Below, one piece after another: positions 53,383-61,359 of a stretch of 64,000 nucleotides of DNA (positions are counted from its first letter, which is position 1; each line of letters begins with the position of its first letter). A program made the translations under genes and the position numbers. Source of the DNA: Nocardioides rotundus (GTDB taxonomy: Bacteria; Actinomycetota; Actinomycetes; Propionibacteriales; Nocardioidaceae); contig NZ_CP082922.1 of NCBI RefSeq assembly GCF_019931675.1, positions 3,177,001-3,241,000 on the forward strand, written 5' to 3'. Below the pieces are notes generated by a model. The model was given only the letters and a program-made list of their open reading frames with translations. It did not search any database and had not been told where the DNA came from.

Positions 53383-54831
53383 GCGGTCCTCGCCCTGGGC
53401 CGGCTCCTCCGCCTCCAGCCGCGCGAGCAGCAGCGGCAGCACCCGGTGCTCGAGGAGGGGCGCGAGGTCGTCGTACTCCCCCGCGGCGGCCGCGGCGAGC
53501 GGAACCCAGCGCACCTCGGCGATCTCGCCGGCCGCGACGGGCTCGGCGCCCTCGGGGAGGTCGGCGAGGAAGGTCGAGGAGCGGACCAGGTGGCCCGGCT
53601 CGTTGGCGGCCTCGGCCAGCAGGTCGCCGAGCAGCTCGGGCTCGGCGATCTCCACCCCGACCTCCTCGCGGGTCTCACGGACGGCGGCGTCGGCCGGCGA
53701 CTCCCCCGGCTCGAGCTTCCCGCCGACCAGCATGAACCGGGAGGTCCCCTCCTTGCGCACGGTGAGCACGGCACCGTCGCGGACGAACGCGACCGCGGAG
53801 ACCACGAACGGCTCGGGCGCGCCCGCGAGGCGGGCGGCCACGACCTGCGCCGGCTCGTCGGTGGCGAGGCGGTAGCCCGCGCCCGCCCACAGGTTGACCG
53901 CCTCCGGGTCGCCGGCCTCGGCCGACGCCCGGCGCAGCGGCGCGGTGAGGTGGTGGATCGCGGGGTAGCCCGACGGCGCCACCGACGTGAAGCGGCGGGT
54001 GAAGGCGTTGGCCAGCGCGCGGGCGGGCCGTCCGGAGAACGCCCGGGTCAGCAGCGTGTCCTCACGGTCGGGGTCGGCCAGCGCCTCGCGGTAGGGCGCG
54101 GAGGTCCCGGCCTCCGGCGTACGCAACAGCACCGTCCCCACCGACACCGCCTCGGCGCCGGCCGCCAGCAGCCGCCGCACCTGCGCGTGCGTGGCGACCC
54201 CGCCGGCCGCCCACACCGGCAGGTCGACCGCCTCGCGCACCTGCGCGACCAGCAGAGCGAGGGGTACGTCGACCAGCGGCACCTCCGGCGTCGTCGTCGC
54301 CGAGTGACCCCCGGCGAGGACGCCCTGCACCACCAGACCGTCCACCCCGGCCTGCTCGGCCTGCCGGGCCTCCTCGACCGAGGTGACCGACTGGACGACG
54401 ACTGTGCCCGCCCCGCGGAGACGGGCGACCGTCTCGGCCGCCGGGATCCCGAAGGTGAAGCTGACGACCGGGACGGGCGAGGCGAGCAGGAGCTCGAGCT
54501 TCTCTCCCCAGGCGTCGTCATCCTCCCGCGGCTCCCCGGCGACCTGGCCCAGCTCGGCGGCATAGGCGCGGTAGGACTCCGGGTCGATCGGCACCGGGTT
54601 CGGCACGAACAGGTTGACGCCGAACGGCACCCCCTCGGCCCGCGTCTCCTCGATCCGCTCGGCGAGCGCCTCGGGCGTGAGGTAGCCCCCGGCGAGGAAG
54701 CCGAGGCCGCCCGCGCGCCCGACCGCGGCCACCAGCGCGGGGGTGGACGGGCCGCCGGCCATCGGGGCGGCGACCACCGGGATGGTGGCGCCGAGGCGGG
54801 CGAGCAGACCGGTGGCAGGCAGCGTCTCCAT
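53380..54831 (-). CDS. Nitronate monooxygenase (NPD-like flavoprotein) fused to a Nudix hydrolase
   Basis: 483 aa in one uninterrupted frame. Residues 1-~335 are a nitronate monooxygenase/2-nitropropane dioxygenase-like TIM barrel: PVVAAPMAGGPSTPALVAAV, GGLGFLAGGYLTPE, VDGLVVQGVLAGGHSAT and LPVWAAGGVATHAQV. Residues ~355-475 are a Nudix domain with a complete box, GGKLEPGESPADAAVRE then TREEVGVEI. NMOs oxidise alkyl nitronates with FMN; Nudix enzymes cleave nucleoside diphosphate derivatives. The two domains are usually separate. A TAGCGT box ends seven bases before ATG (leaderless). The substrate of either half is not readable. Confidence 0.9.
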   Translation of the reverse strand: METLPATGLLARLGATIPVVAAPMAGGPSTPALVAAVGRAGGLGFLAGGYLTPEALAERIEETRAEGVPFGVNLFVPNPVPIDPESYRAYAAELGQVAGEPREDDDAWGEKLELLLASPVPVVSFTFGIPAAETVARLRGAGTVVVQSVTSVEEARQAEQAGVDGLVVQGVLAGGHSATTTPEVPLVDVPLALLVAQVREAVDLPVWAAGGVATHAQVRRLLAAGAEAVSVGTVLLRTPEAGTSAPYREALADPDREDTLLTRAFSGRPARALANAFTRRFTSVAPSGYPAIHHLTAPLRRASAEAGDPEAVNLWAGAGYRLATDEPAQVVAARLAGAPEPFVVSAVAFVRDGAVLTVRKEGTSRFMLVGGKLEPGESPADAAVRETREEVGVEIAEPELLGDLLAEAANEPGHLVRSSTFLADLPEGAEPVAAGEIAEVRWVPLAAAAAGEYDDLAPLLEHRVLPLLLARLEAEEPAQGEDR

Positions 54832-54838
54832 GGGGCGA

Positions 54839-54844
54839 ACGCTA
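54839..54844 (-). promoter_or_regulatory. -10 element of leaderless NMO-Nudix gene
   Basis: TAGCGT on the minus strand, then seven bases, then ATG. It is back-to-back with TAGCGT (54886) of the divergent dehydrogenase operon. Confidence 0.55.
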
Positions 54845-54885
54845 CGCAACCCGATGCAACCCTCCCCAGCGGCGTCGTCGCTCCC

Positions 54886-54891
54886 TAGCGT
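54886..54891 (+). promoter_or_regulatory. Putative -10 element of the butanediol/acetoin operon
   Basis: TAGCGT 32 nt before the dehydrogenase ATG, with an AAGGAG ribosome site in the leader. Confidence 0.45.
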
Positions 54892-54923
54892 CGCGGCCAA
54901 CCACGGCAGCGAAGGAGCCCCCG

Positions 54924-56006
54924 ATGAGCACCACCGCAGCACCCGCGACGATGCGCGCCGCCCGCTACTACGGCAACCGCGACCTGCGGATCGAGGACGT
55001 GCCCGTCCCCGACGTGCAGCCGGGCACGGTCAAGGTCCGGGTCGAGTGGTGCGGCATCTGCGGCACCGACCTGCACGAGTTCGAGGACGGGCCCATCTTC
55101 GCGCCCACCTCCGACGCGCCGCACCCGATCTCCGGGGAGTCGGTGCCGCTCACCCTGGGCCACGAGTTCGCCGGCGTCGTCGACGAGGTCGGTGAGGGCG
55201 TCGAGGGCTTCAGCCCGGGCGACCGGGTCGTGGTCGAGCCCTACATCGTGTGCGGGGAGTGCGAGTTCTGCACGGCCGGCGACTACAACCTGTGCGTGAA
55301 GGGCGGCTTCATCGGCCTCTCCGGCGGGGGCGGCGGCTTCAGCGAGTACGTCGTCGCGCCGGCCGAGCGGGTCTACGCGCTCGGCGACCTCTCGACCGAG
55401 GTGGGCGCGCTGATCGAGCCGATCGCGGTCGGCTACCACGCCGTACGCCGCTCCGGGATCCAGCCAGGCCAGACCGCCGTCGTATTCGGCGCCGGACCGA
55501 TCGGCCTGGTGACGATGGCCTGCCTGCGCGCCATCGGGGTCGAGCAGGTGATCTCGGTGGAGATGTCGGCGATCCGCAAGGAGAAGGCCCCCGCAGCGGG
55601 CGCGACCCTGGTGCTCGACCCCAGCACGGACGACGTACCGGCGCGGATCAAGGAGGAGACGGGCGGCCTCGGCACCGACGTCGCCTTCGAGTGCGTCGGC
55701 CTCTCCCCGGCCCTGCAGGCGGCGCTGGACTCCACCCGCAACGGCGGCACGGTCGTCAACGTGTCGATCTGGGGGCACAAGGCGGAGATCGACATGTTCG
55801 GGCTGGTGATGCGCGAGCTGAACCTGATCGGCACCAGCGCCTACTGCGGCGACCACGAGGCGGTGATCGAGCTGCTGCAGCAGGGGCGGATCGACGCCGA
55901 GCAGTTCATCACCGGCCGGATCGGCGTCGAGGACATCGTCGACGGCGGCTTCCGCCAGCTGATCGAGAACAAGGACGAGAACGTCAAGATCCTCGTCCAT
56001 CCCTGA
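54924..56006 (+). CDS. Zinc-dependent 2,3-butanediol dehydrogenase-type medium-chain dehydrogenase
   Basis: 360 aa. Catalytic zinc region CGICGTDLHEFEDGP and GHEFAGVVDEVGEGVEGF; structural zinc CGECEFCTAGDYNLC; Rossmann motif VVFGAGPIGLVTMACLRA. The GTDLHEF...PIF pattern is that of (R,R)-butanediol dehydrogenases, which oxidise butanediol to acetoin or reduce diacetyl/acetoin with NAD(H). It is followed by an SDR of the acetoin-reductase type, supporting a butanediol/acetoin role. AAGGAG precedes ATG. Confidence 0.9.
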   Translation: MSTTAAPATMRAARYYGNRDLRIEDVPVPDVQPGTVKVRVEWCGICGTDLHEFEDGPIFAPTSDAPHPISGESVPLTLGHEFAGVVDEVGEGVEGFSPGDRVVVEPYIVCGECEFCTAGDYNLCVKGGFIGLSGGGGGFSEYVVAPAERVYALGDLSTEVGALIEPIAVGYHAVRRSGIQPGQTAVVFGAGPIGLVTMACLRAIGVEQVISVEMSAIRKEKAPAAGATLVLDPSTDDVPARIKEETGGLGTDVAFECVGLSPALQAALDSTRNGGTVVNVSIWGHKAEIDMFGLVMRELNLIGTSAYCGDHEAVIELLQQGRIDAEQFITGRIGVEDIVDGGFRQLIENKDENVKILVHP

Positions 56007-56055
56007 GCAGGCCCCACACGTCACCCATCGCAACGCCCATCGAGAGGACCCCAGC

Positions 56056-56832
56056 ATGAGCAACGTGCACGTCACCGGAGCCGCCCGCGGCATCGGCAGG
56101 TCGATCGCCACCCGCCTGGCCCAGGACGGCCACCGCCTCGCGATCTCCGACCTGCCGTCGATGGGCGAGGAGCTGGAGGCCACCCGGGCGTCGCTGCCGG
56201 CCGTCGAGGGCGGTGAGCACGTCGCTCTCACCGGCGACGTCTCCGACCCCGACTCGGTGCAGGCGCTGGTGCGGGACACCGCGAAGTCGCTGGGCTCCCT
56301 GGACGTGATGGTCGCCAACGCGGGCATCGCCCAGACCAAGGCGCTGCTGGAGGTGTCGCCGAAGGAGTACGACCAGGTGCACGCGGTCAACGGGCGCGGC
56401 GTGTTCCTCTGCTACACCGAGGCTGCCCGCCAGATGATCGAGCAGGGCTCGGGCGGCAAGATCATCGGCGCCGCCTCGATCGCCGCGCACAAGGGCTTCC
56501 CGCTGCTGGGCGTCTACTGCTCCAGCAAGTTCGCCGTCCGGGCGCTGACCCAGGCCGCCGCGCAGGAGTGGGCCGAGCACGGGATCACCGTCAACGCCTA
56601 CTGCCCCGGCATCGTGGACACCGCCATGTGGGAGCAGATCGACTCCGACCTCGGCGAGATCAACCACGTCGGCAAGGGCGAGTCGATGGCGGCGATGGCC
56701 GCCGGGATCACCCTGGGTCGCGTGTCCACGGGCGAGGACGTCGCGGGCCTGGTCTCCTACCTCGCCGGCCCGGACTCCGACTACGTCACCGGCCAGGCGA
56801 TCCTCGTGGACGGCGGGATGCTGTTCATCTGA
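56056..56832 (+). CDS. Short-chain dehydrogenase, acetoin(diacetyl) reductase-type
   Basis: 258 aa. Cofactor motif TGAARGIGRSIATRLA, NNAG-equivalent VANAGIA, catalytic Ser in GAASIAAHKG and YCSSK, C-terminal DYVTGQAILVDGGMLF. EYDQVHAVNGRGVFLCY and ITVNAYCPGIVDTAMWEQID are typical of the BudC/acetoin reductase group. It lies 49 nt after the butanediol dehydrogenase with GAGAGGA before the ATG, forming a two-gene operon. The two enzymes may handle different stereoisomers. Confidence 0.9.
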   Translation: MSNVHVTGAARGIGRSIATRLAQDGHRLAISDLPSMGEELEATRASLPAVEGGEHVALTGDVSDPDSVQALVRDTAKSLGSLDVMVANAGIAQTKALLEVSPKEYDQVHAVNGRGVFLCYTEAARQMIEQGSGGKIIGAASIAAHKGFPLLGVYCSSKFAVRALTQAAAQEWAEHGITVNAYCPGIVDTAMWEQIDSDLGEINHVGKGESMAAMAAGITLGRVSTGEDVAGLVSYLAGPDSDYVTGQAILVDGGMLFI

Positions 56833-56853
56833 GCGACCGCGCCGACCGGGGGG

Positions 56854-57645
56854 TCAGGCGCGGGCCAGGATCTCCCCGTTCGGCACCATGAACCAGCCGT
56901 CCGGGTCCTCCACCCAGCGGCGCCAGGCGGCGGAGATCGCCTCGAGCTCGGCGCGGTCGGCGAGGCCGGCGTCGAGGATCCGGTCGGTGATCGCCGACTC
57001 GAGGATCCGCCGCTCCCACATCCCGCCCCAGTAGTCGCGCTCCGCCGGCGTCCCGAAGCACCAGGCCGTCACCGTGGGCGTCACGTCGGTGAAGCCGGCC
57101 TCGTGCGCCCAGGCGAGCAGCCGACGGCCCGCGTCGGGGTCGCCGGTGGTCCGCTGGTGCACCACCCGGATCAGCTCCAGCCACCGGTCCAGCACCGGGT
57201 CGGCGGGCCACCAGGCGAAGGTCGCGTGGTCGGCGTCGCGGGCCGCGACCAGGCCGCCGGGCCGGCACACCCGCCGCATCTCCCGCAGCGCCGCCACCGG
57301 GTCCGCCACGTGCTGCAGCACCTGGTGGGCGTGCACCACGTCGAAGGTGTCGTCGGCGAACGGCAGCCCGTGGATGTCGCCCACCACGCCCTCGACGCCC
57401 TTCAGCCCCTGCCGCTCGATCTCGGCGGTGGTGAGCGCCAGCGCGTCGGGGGTCTGCTCCACCGCGGTCACGTGCGCCACCCGGCGCGCGAGGTCGGCGG
57501 TGATGGTCCCGGGTCCGCTGCCGATGTCGAGCAGCCGGGTCTGCGGCGTGAGATGCGGCAGCAGGTAGGCCGCGCTGTTCTCCGCCGTACGCCACCGGTG
57601 CGAGGCCAGCACCGCGTCGGCGTGGCCGTGGGTGTAGTCGCTCAC
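56854..57645 (-). CDS. Class I SAM-dependent methyltransferase (UbiE/Methyltransf_11-like)
   Basis: 263 aa. SAM motif I LLDIGSGPGTITADLA, motif II-like DTFDVVHAHQVLQHVADPV and motif III LREMRRVCRPGGLVAARD. The small-molecule target is not identifiable. GTG start (VSDYTHGHADAVLASHRW) six bases after TACGGT, leaderless type. It is divergent from bluB but need not be part of cobalamin synthesis. Confidence 0.88.
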   Translation of the reverse strand: MSDYTHGHADAVLASHRWRTAENSAAYLLPHLTPQTRLLDIGSGPGTITADLARRVAHVTAVEQTPDALALTTAEIERQGLKGVEGVVGDIHGLPFADDTFDVVHAHQVLQHVADPVAALREMRRVCRPGGLVAARDADHATFAWWPADPVLDRWLELIRVVHQRTTGDPDAGRRLLAWAHEAGFTDVTPTVTAWCFGTPAERDYWGGMWERRILESAITDRILDAGLADRAELEAISAAWRRWVEDPDGWFMVPNGEILARA

Positions 57646-57651
57646 GCGGGC

Positions 57652-57657
57652 ACCGTA
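57652..57657 (-). promoter_or_regulatory. -10 element of leaderless methyltransferase gene
   Basis: TACGGT on the minus strand, six bases before GTG. Confidence 0.5.
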
Positions 57658-57696
57658 CGGCGCCTCCGGCGGCGGTGTCGCTAGCCTGCTCGTCCC

Positions 57697-58317
57697 GTGG
57701 ACCTCTACGACGCGATCAACGCCCGCCGCGACACCCGCGCCGAGTTCACCGGCGAGCCGGTGCCCGAGGACGTGCTGACCCGCGTCCTGTCCGCCGCGCA
57801 CGCGGCCCCGAGCGTCGGCCTGAGCCAGCCGTGGGACTTCGTGCTGGTGCGCTCCCCAGAGACCCGCCGGGCCTTCCGCGAGCACGTGCTCGCCGAGCGG
57901 CAGGTCTTCGCCGACTCCCTGCCACCGGACCGGGCGGCGACCTTCGCCCGGATCAAGGTGGAGGGCATCTGCGAGTCCTCGCTCGGGGTGGTGGTCGGCT
58001 ACGACCCGACCCGTGGGGGCTCGCACGTCCTCGGGCGGCACGCGATCGCCGACGCCGGGCTCTACTCCGTCGTCTGCGCGATCCAGAACCTGTGGCTCGC
58101 CGCGACCAACGAGGGCCTGGGCGTGGGCTGGGTGAGCCTCTACCGCGAGGAGTTCCTCCGCGAGCTGGTCGGGATGCCCGAGCACGTCCGCCCGGTCGCC
58201 TGGCTCTGCGTCGGCACGGTCTCCGAGCGGCCGACCGTGCCGGACCTGGAACGCCACGGGTGGCGGCACCGCGCCCCGCTCGCCACTGCCGTCCACGCCG
58301 AGCGCTGGCGCGCCTGA
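57697..58317 (+). CDS. bluB: 5,6-dimethylbenzimidazole synthase BluB
   Basis: 206 aa nitroreductase-fold protein. BluB cuts up reduced FMN with oxygen to give the lower ligand base of B12. Segments match the family: RRDTRAEFTGEPVPEDVL, APSVGLSQPWDFVLV, FARIKVEGICESSLGVVV and LAATNEGLGVGWVSLYRE. The surrounding cob genes support BluB over a generic nitroreductase. GTG start (VDLYDAINARRD); TAGCCT lies nine bases upstream. It implies oxygen-dependent synthesis, in line with CobN and CobF. Confidence 0.92.
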   Translation: MDLYDAINARRDTRAEFTGEPVPEDVLTRVLSAAHAAPSVGLSQPWDFVLVRSPETRRAFREHVLAERQVFADSLPPDRAATFARIKVEGICESSLGVVVGYDPTRGGSHVLGRHAIADAGLYSVVCAIQNLWLAATNEGLGVGWVSLYREEFLRELVGMPEHVRPVAWLCVGTVSERPTVPDLERHGWRHRAPLATAVHAERWRA

Positions 58318-58329
58318 CACCATTCCGGC

Positions 58330-59148
58330 ATGGATCGCACCCGCGCCGACCGCTGCCCCGGCGTGTTCCGCCCGTGGCCGGCCGACGACGGCGCGCTGGT
58401 GCGGCTGCGGACCCCGGGCGGCCGGCTCACGCGCGACCGGCTGGGCGGGCTGCTCGCCGCGGCAAGGGAGTACGGCGACGGCCGGGTCCACCTGACCCGT
58501 CGCGCGAACCTGCAGCTGCGCGGCCTCCCCGGCGGCGAGGAGCTCCCCGACGAGGTGGTCGCCGCGATCCGGGCCACGGGCCTGCTCCCCCACCCCGGGC
58601 ACGAGCTGGTCCGCAACATCCTCGCCTCCCCGCTGACCGGGCTGTCCGGTGGCCGGGTCGACCTGGGGCCGGTGGTCGCGGCCCTGGACGACGGGCTCTG
58701 CGCCGACCCCGCGCTCGCCCACCTGCCCGGCCGGTTCCTCTTCGTGCTCGACGACGGACGCGGCGACCTGGTCGACCGGCCGCTGGACCTCGGCCTGGTC
58801 GCGGTCTCGGACGTCGAGGTCCAGCTGCGCCTGGGCACCGCGACCTGGGGCCCGGTGGTGCCACTGGCCGAGGCGGTCGACGAGCTCCTGACAGCGGCAC
58901 GCGACTTCCTCGCCGCACGGGGCACCGGCCCGGACGCGCCGTGGCACGTCGACGAGCTCACCGACCCGCCGGTGGGGCAGGCCCGCGACGAGCGGACCCG
59001 GGTATCGGCCGGCCCGCCGCCGTTCGGCCGGGTCGCCGACGGGGTCCGCCATCTCGCCGTACCCGACGGCGTCCTCGAGACCGCCGACGGGCTGCCCGAG
59101 CGGCTGGTCGTGACCCCGTGGAAGTCGCTGATCGCGGTCGACCGCTAG
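58330..59148 (+). CDS. CobG-like precorrin-3B synthase, N-terminal half only
   Basis: 272 aa. The N-terminus DRCPGVFRPWPADDGALVRL and VHLTRRANLQLRGLP, GHELVRNILASPLTGL and the C-terminal LVVTPWKSLI match CobG/nitrite-sulfite-reductase half-domains. A full CobG is about 400 residues and carries a Cys-rich [4Fe-4S]-siroheme region (ACTGxPGC type) after the LVVTPW segment. Here the frame stops at that point and only two Cys remain (positions about 9 and 122). It cannot bind the cluster as known enzymes do. It may work with a separate subunit, have another role, or be decaying. Confidence 0.8.
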   Translation: MDRTRADRCPGVFRPWPADDGALVRLRTPGGRLTRDRLGGLLAAAREYGDGRVHLTRRANLQLRGLPGGEELPDEVVAAIRATGLLPHPGHELVRNILASPLTGLSGGRVDLGPVVAALDDGLCADPALAHLPGRFLFVLDDGRGDLVDRPLDLGLVAVSDVEVQLRLGTATWGPVVPLAEAVDELLTAARDFLAARGTGPDAPWHVDELTDPPVGQARDERTRVSAGPPPFGRVADGVRHLAVPDGVLETADGLPERLVVTPWKSLIAVDR

Positions 59149-59151
59149 CCT
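59146..59151 (+). promoter_or_regulatory. -10 element of leaderless cobH, overlapping the cobG-like stop codon
   Basis: TAGCCT whose TAG is the stop codon of the previous gene; seven bases later is the cobH ATG. The same stop/-10 sharing occurs at the cobN promoter. Confidence 0.5.
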
Positions 59152-59158
59152 GCGCGCC

Positions 59159-59827
59159 ATGCCGAGCACCCCGACGACGCCGACCCGGCCCACCCGCCGG
59201 TTCGAGTACGTCGACGACGGCGCCGCGATCTACCGCGCCTCGTTCGCCACGATCCGTGCGGAGTCCCGGCTGGACTCGCTGCCGGCGGACGCGGAGACGG
59301 TCGCGGTTCGGATGGTGCACGGGACCGGCCAGACCGACCTGGTCGACGACCTCCGGGTGCATCCCGCCCTGGTGTCCGCGGCCCGCTCGGCGCTGCGCGC
59401 CGGGGCGCCGATCCTCACCGATGCGCGGATGGTCGCCTCCGGCGTGACCCGGGCCCGGTTGCCTCGCGACAACGAGGTCCTGTGCGCGCTCGGCGACCCG
59501 CGACTGCCCGCGCTCGCCCGGGAGATGGGCACCACCCGATCGGCGGCCGCGCTCTCCCTGCTGGAGGACCGGTTGGAGGGGTCGGTGGTCGCGATCGGCA
59601 ACGCGCCGACCGCCCTGTTCCACCTGCTGGAGATGCTGCTCGACGGCGCTCCCCGGCCGGCCGCGATCATCGGCTGCCCGGTGGGGTTCATCGGGGCGGC
59701 GGAGTCCAAGGACGCCCTGGTCGCCACGGATGTCGGTGTCCCCTGGCTGACCGTGCTGGGGCGCCGTGGGGGCTCGGCGATGACGGCCTCCGCGCTCAAC
59801 GCGCTGGCCCGTGAGGAGGAGCTGTGA
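59159..59827 (+). CDS. cobH: Precorrin-8X methylmutase
   Basis: 222 aa. It moves a methyl group from C-11 to C-12 of precorrin-8X to give hydrogenobyrinic acid. The catalytic His is in VRMVHGTGQTDLVDDL; also present are LTDARMVASGVTRARLP, GNAPTALFHLLEML and CPVGFIGAAESKDAL. The stop overlaps the cobIJ start by four bases (GTGA). Confidence 0.96.
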   Translation: MPSTPTTPTRPTRRFEYVDDGAAIYRASFATIRAESRLDSLPADAETVAVRMVHGTGQTDLVDDLRVHPALVSAARSALRAGAPILTDARMVASGVTRARLPRDNEVLCALGDPRLPALAREMGTTRSAAALSLLEDRLEGSVVAIGNAPTALFHLLEMLLDGAPRPAAIIGCPVGFIGAAESKDALVATDVGVPWLTVLGRRGGSAMTASALNALAREEEL

Positions 59828-61359
59828 CCGGTCATCTGTACGGCGTGGGGCTGGGCCCCGGGGACCCGGAGCTGATCACGCGCAAGGCCGCACGGCTGAT
59901 CGAACAGGCCGACGTGGTCGCCTACCACGCCGGCGTCGGGAAGCAGTCGAACGCCCGCCGGATCGCGGCCGACCTGATCCCGGCCTCTGCGGTCGAGGAG
60001 GAGCTGCGCTACCCCGTCACAACGGGCACGACCGACCACCCGGGTGGGTACACCGGAGCGATGGCCGACTTCTACGCCGACTGCACCGACCGGCTCGCCG
60101 CCCACCTGGAGGCCGGCCGCGACGTCGTCGTCCTCGCCGAGGGCGACCCGCTGTTCTACGGGTCGTTCATGTACCTCCACGACCGGCTGGCCGACCGCTT
60201 CCCGACCGAGGTCGTCCCGGGGGTCCCGGCGTTCGCGGCCGCGACGGCGGTGCTGCACGCGCCGCTGGTGCGGCAGACCGACGTACTCACGGTGCTGCCC
60301 GGCACCCTGGACGTGCCCGAGCTGGCGCGCCGCCTGGCCGACACCGACGGCGCGATCATCATGAAGCTCGGGCGGCGCTTCCCGGGGGTCGTCGAGGCGC
60401 TGCGGCAGGCGGGCCGGCTGGAGGGGGCGATGTACGTCGAGCGCGCGTCCATGCCGGCCGAGCGCTGGATGCGGGTGGTCGACGTCGACCCGGCGACGGT
60501 GCCCTACTTCTCCCTGATCGTGGTGCCCGGCGACACCCGCCCGTCGGTGGTCGAGCCCCCGTCGGTGGTCGAGCCCCCGTCGGTGGTCGAGCCCCCGTCG
60601 TCGGTGGTCGAGCCTGTCGAGACCACCCTCAAGGTCGTCGGCCTCGGCCCGGGCCCGGAGGCGTGGCTCACGCCGGAGGCGAGCGCAGCGCTGGCGGAGG
60701 TGGACCACGTGGTCGGCTACGCGCCGTACGTCGACCGGGTCCCGCAGCGCGCGGGCCTGACACGGCACGCGAGCGGCAACACCGTGGAGACCGACCGTGC
60801 CCGCCTCGCCCTCGAGCTCGCAGCGCGCGGGGAGCGGGTGGCCGTGGTCTCCGGTGGCGACGCGGGCGTCTTCGGGATGGCGAGCGCCGTCTTCGAGGTG
60901 GCCGACGACTACCCGTCCGTCGAGGTCGAGGTGCTGCCCGGCGTCTCGGCCGTGCAGGCCGTGGCGGCCCGCGCTGGGGCGCCGGTGGGCGCGGACTTCG
61001 CGGTGATCTCGCTCAGCGACCGGCTCAAGCCGTGGGCGGTCGTGGAGGAGCGGCTGCGGGCGGTCGCCCAGGCCGACCTGGTGTGCGCGGTCTACAACCC
61101 CGCCTCCCGGTCCCGCACCACCCAGGTCGCCCGGCTCCGCGAGGTCTTCTCCGAGCATCGGCCCCCGGAGACCGTCGTGGTCGTGGGACGCGACGTGGGC
61201 CGCGACGAGGAGTCGCTGACCGTGACGACGCTGGGCGAGCTCGACCCGGCGGCGATCGACATGAAGTGCCTGCTGATCGTGGGCGCGACCTCGACCCGGG
61301 TCACCTCGTCGGGCCGGGTGTGGACGCCGCGCTACGTCCGCGACGAGGTGCCGGTGTGA
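59824..61359 (+). CDS. cobIJ: Fused precorrin-2 C20-methyltransferase / precorrin-3B C17-methyltransferase (CobI-CobJ)
   Basis: 511 aa. CobI half (1-238): YGVGLGPGDPELITRKA, VVLAEGDPLFYGSFMYL and PGVPAFAAATAVLHAPL. CobJ half (270-511): VVGLGPGPEAWLTPEAS, VVSGGDAGVFGMASAVFE and LPGVSAVQAVAARAGAP. Each is a SAM-dependent tetrapyrrole methylase. The fusion is known in actinobacteria. The linker (residues ~240-268) is encoded by palindromic repeat DNA and reads as PSVVEP three times followed by PSSVVEPVETT. GTG start in the cobH stop; stop shared with cobM. Confidence 0.95.
   Translation: MTGHLYGVGLGPGDPELITRKAARLIEQADVVAYHAGVGKQSNARRIAADLIPASAVEEELRYPVTTGTTDHPGGYTGAMADFYADCTDRLAAHLEAGRDVVVLAEGDPLFYGSFMYLHDRLADRFPTEVVPGVPAFAAATAVLHAPLVRQTDVLTVLPGTLDVPELARRLADTDGAIIMKLGRRFPGVVEALRQAGRLEGAMYVERASMPAERWMRVVDVDPATVPYFSLIVVPGDTRPSVVEPPSVVEPPSVVEPPSSVVEPVETTLKVVGLGPGPEAWLTPEASAALAEVDHVVGYAPYVDRVPQRAGLTRHASGNTVETDRARLALELAARGERVAVVSGGDAGVFGMASAVFEVADDYPSVEVEVLPGVSAVQAVAARAGAPVGADFAVISLSDRLKPWAVVEERLRAVAQADLVCAVYNPASRSRTTQVARLREVFSEHRPPETVVVVGRDVGRDEESLTVTTLGELDPAAIDMKCLLIVGATSTRVTSSGRVWTPRYVRDEVPV
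60541..60627. repeat. Three 18-nt half-units plus a complete palindrome, forming the CobI-CobJ linker
   Basis: CCGTCGGTGGTCGAGCCC occurs at 60541, 60559 and 60577, then the complete element at 60603-60627, identical over 25 nt to 22288-22312 in the purA-purD intergenic region. The frame is kept. Confidence 0.9.
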
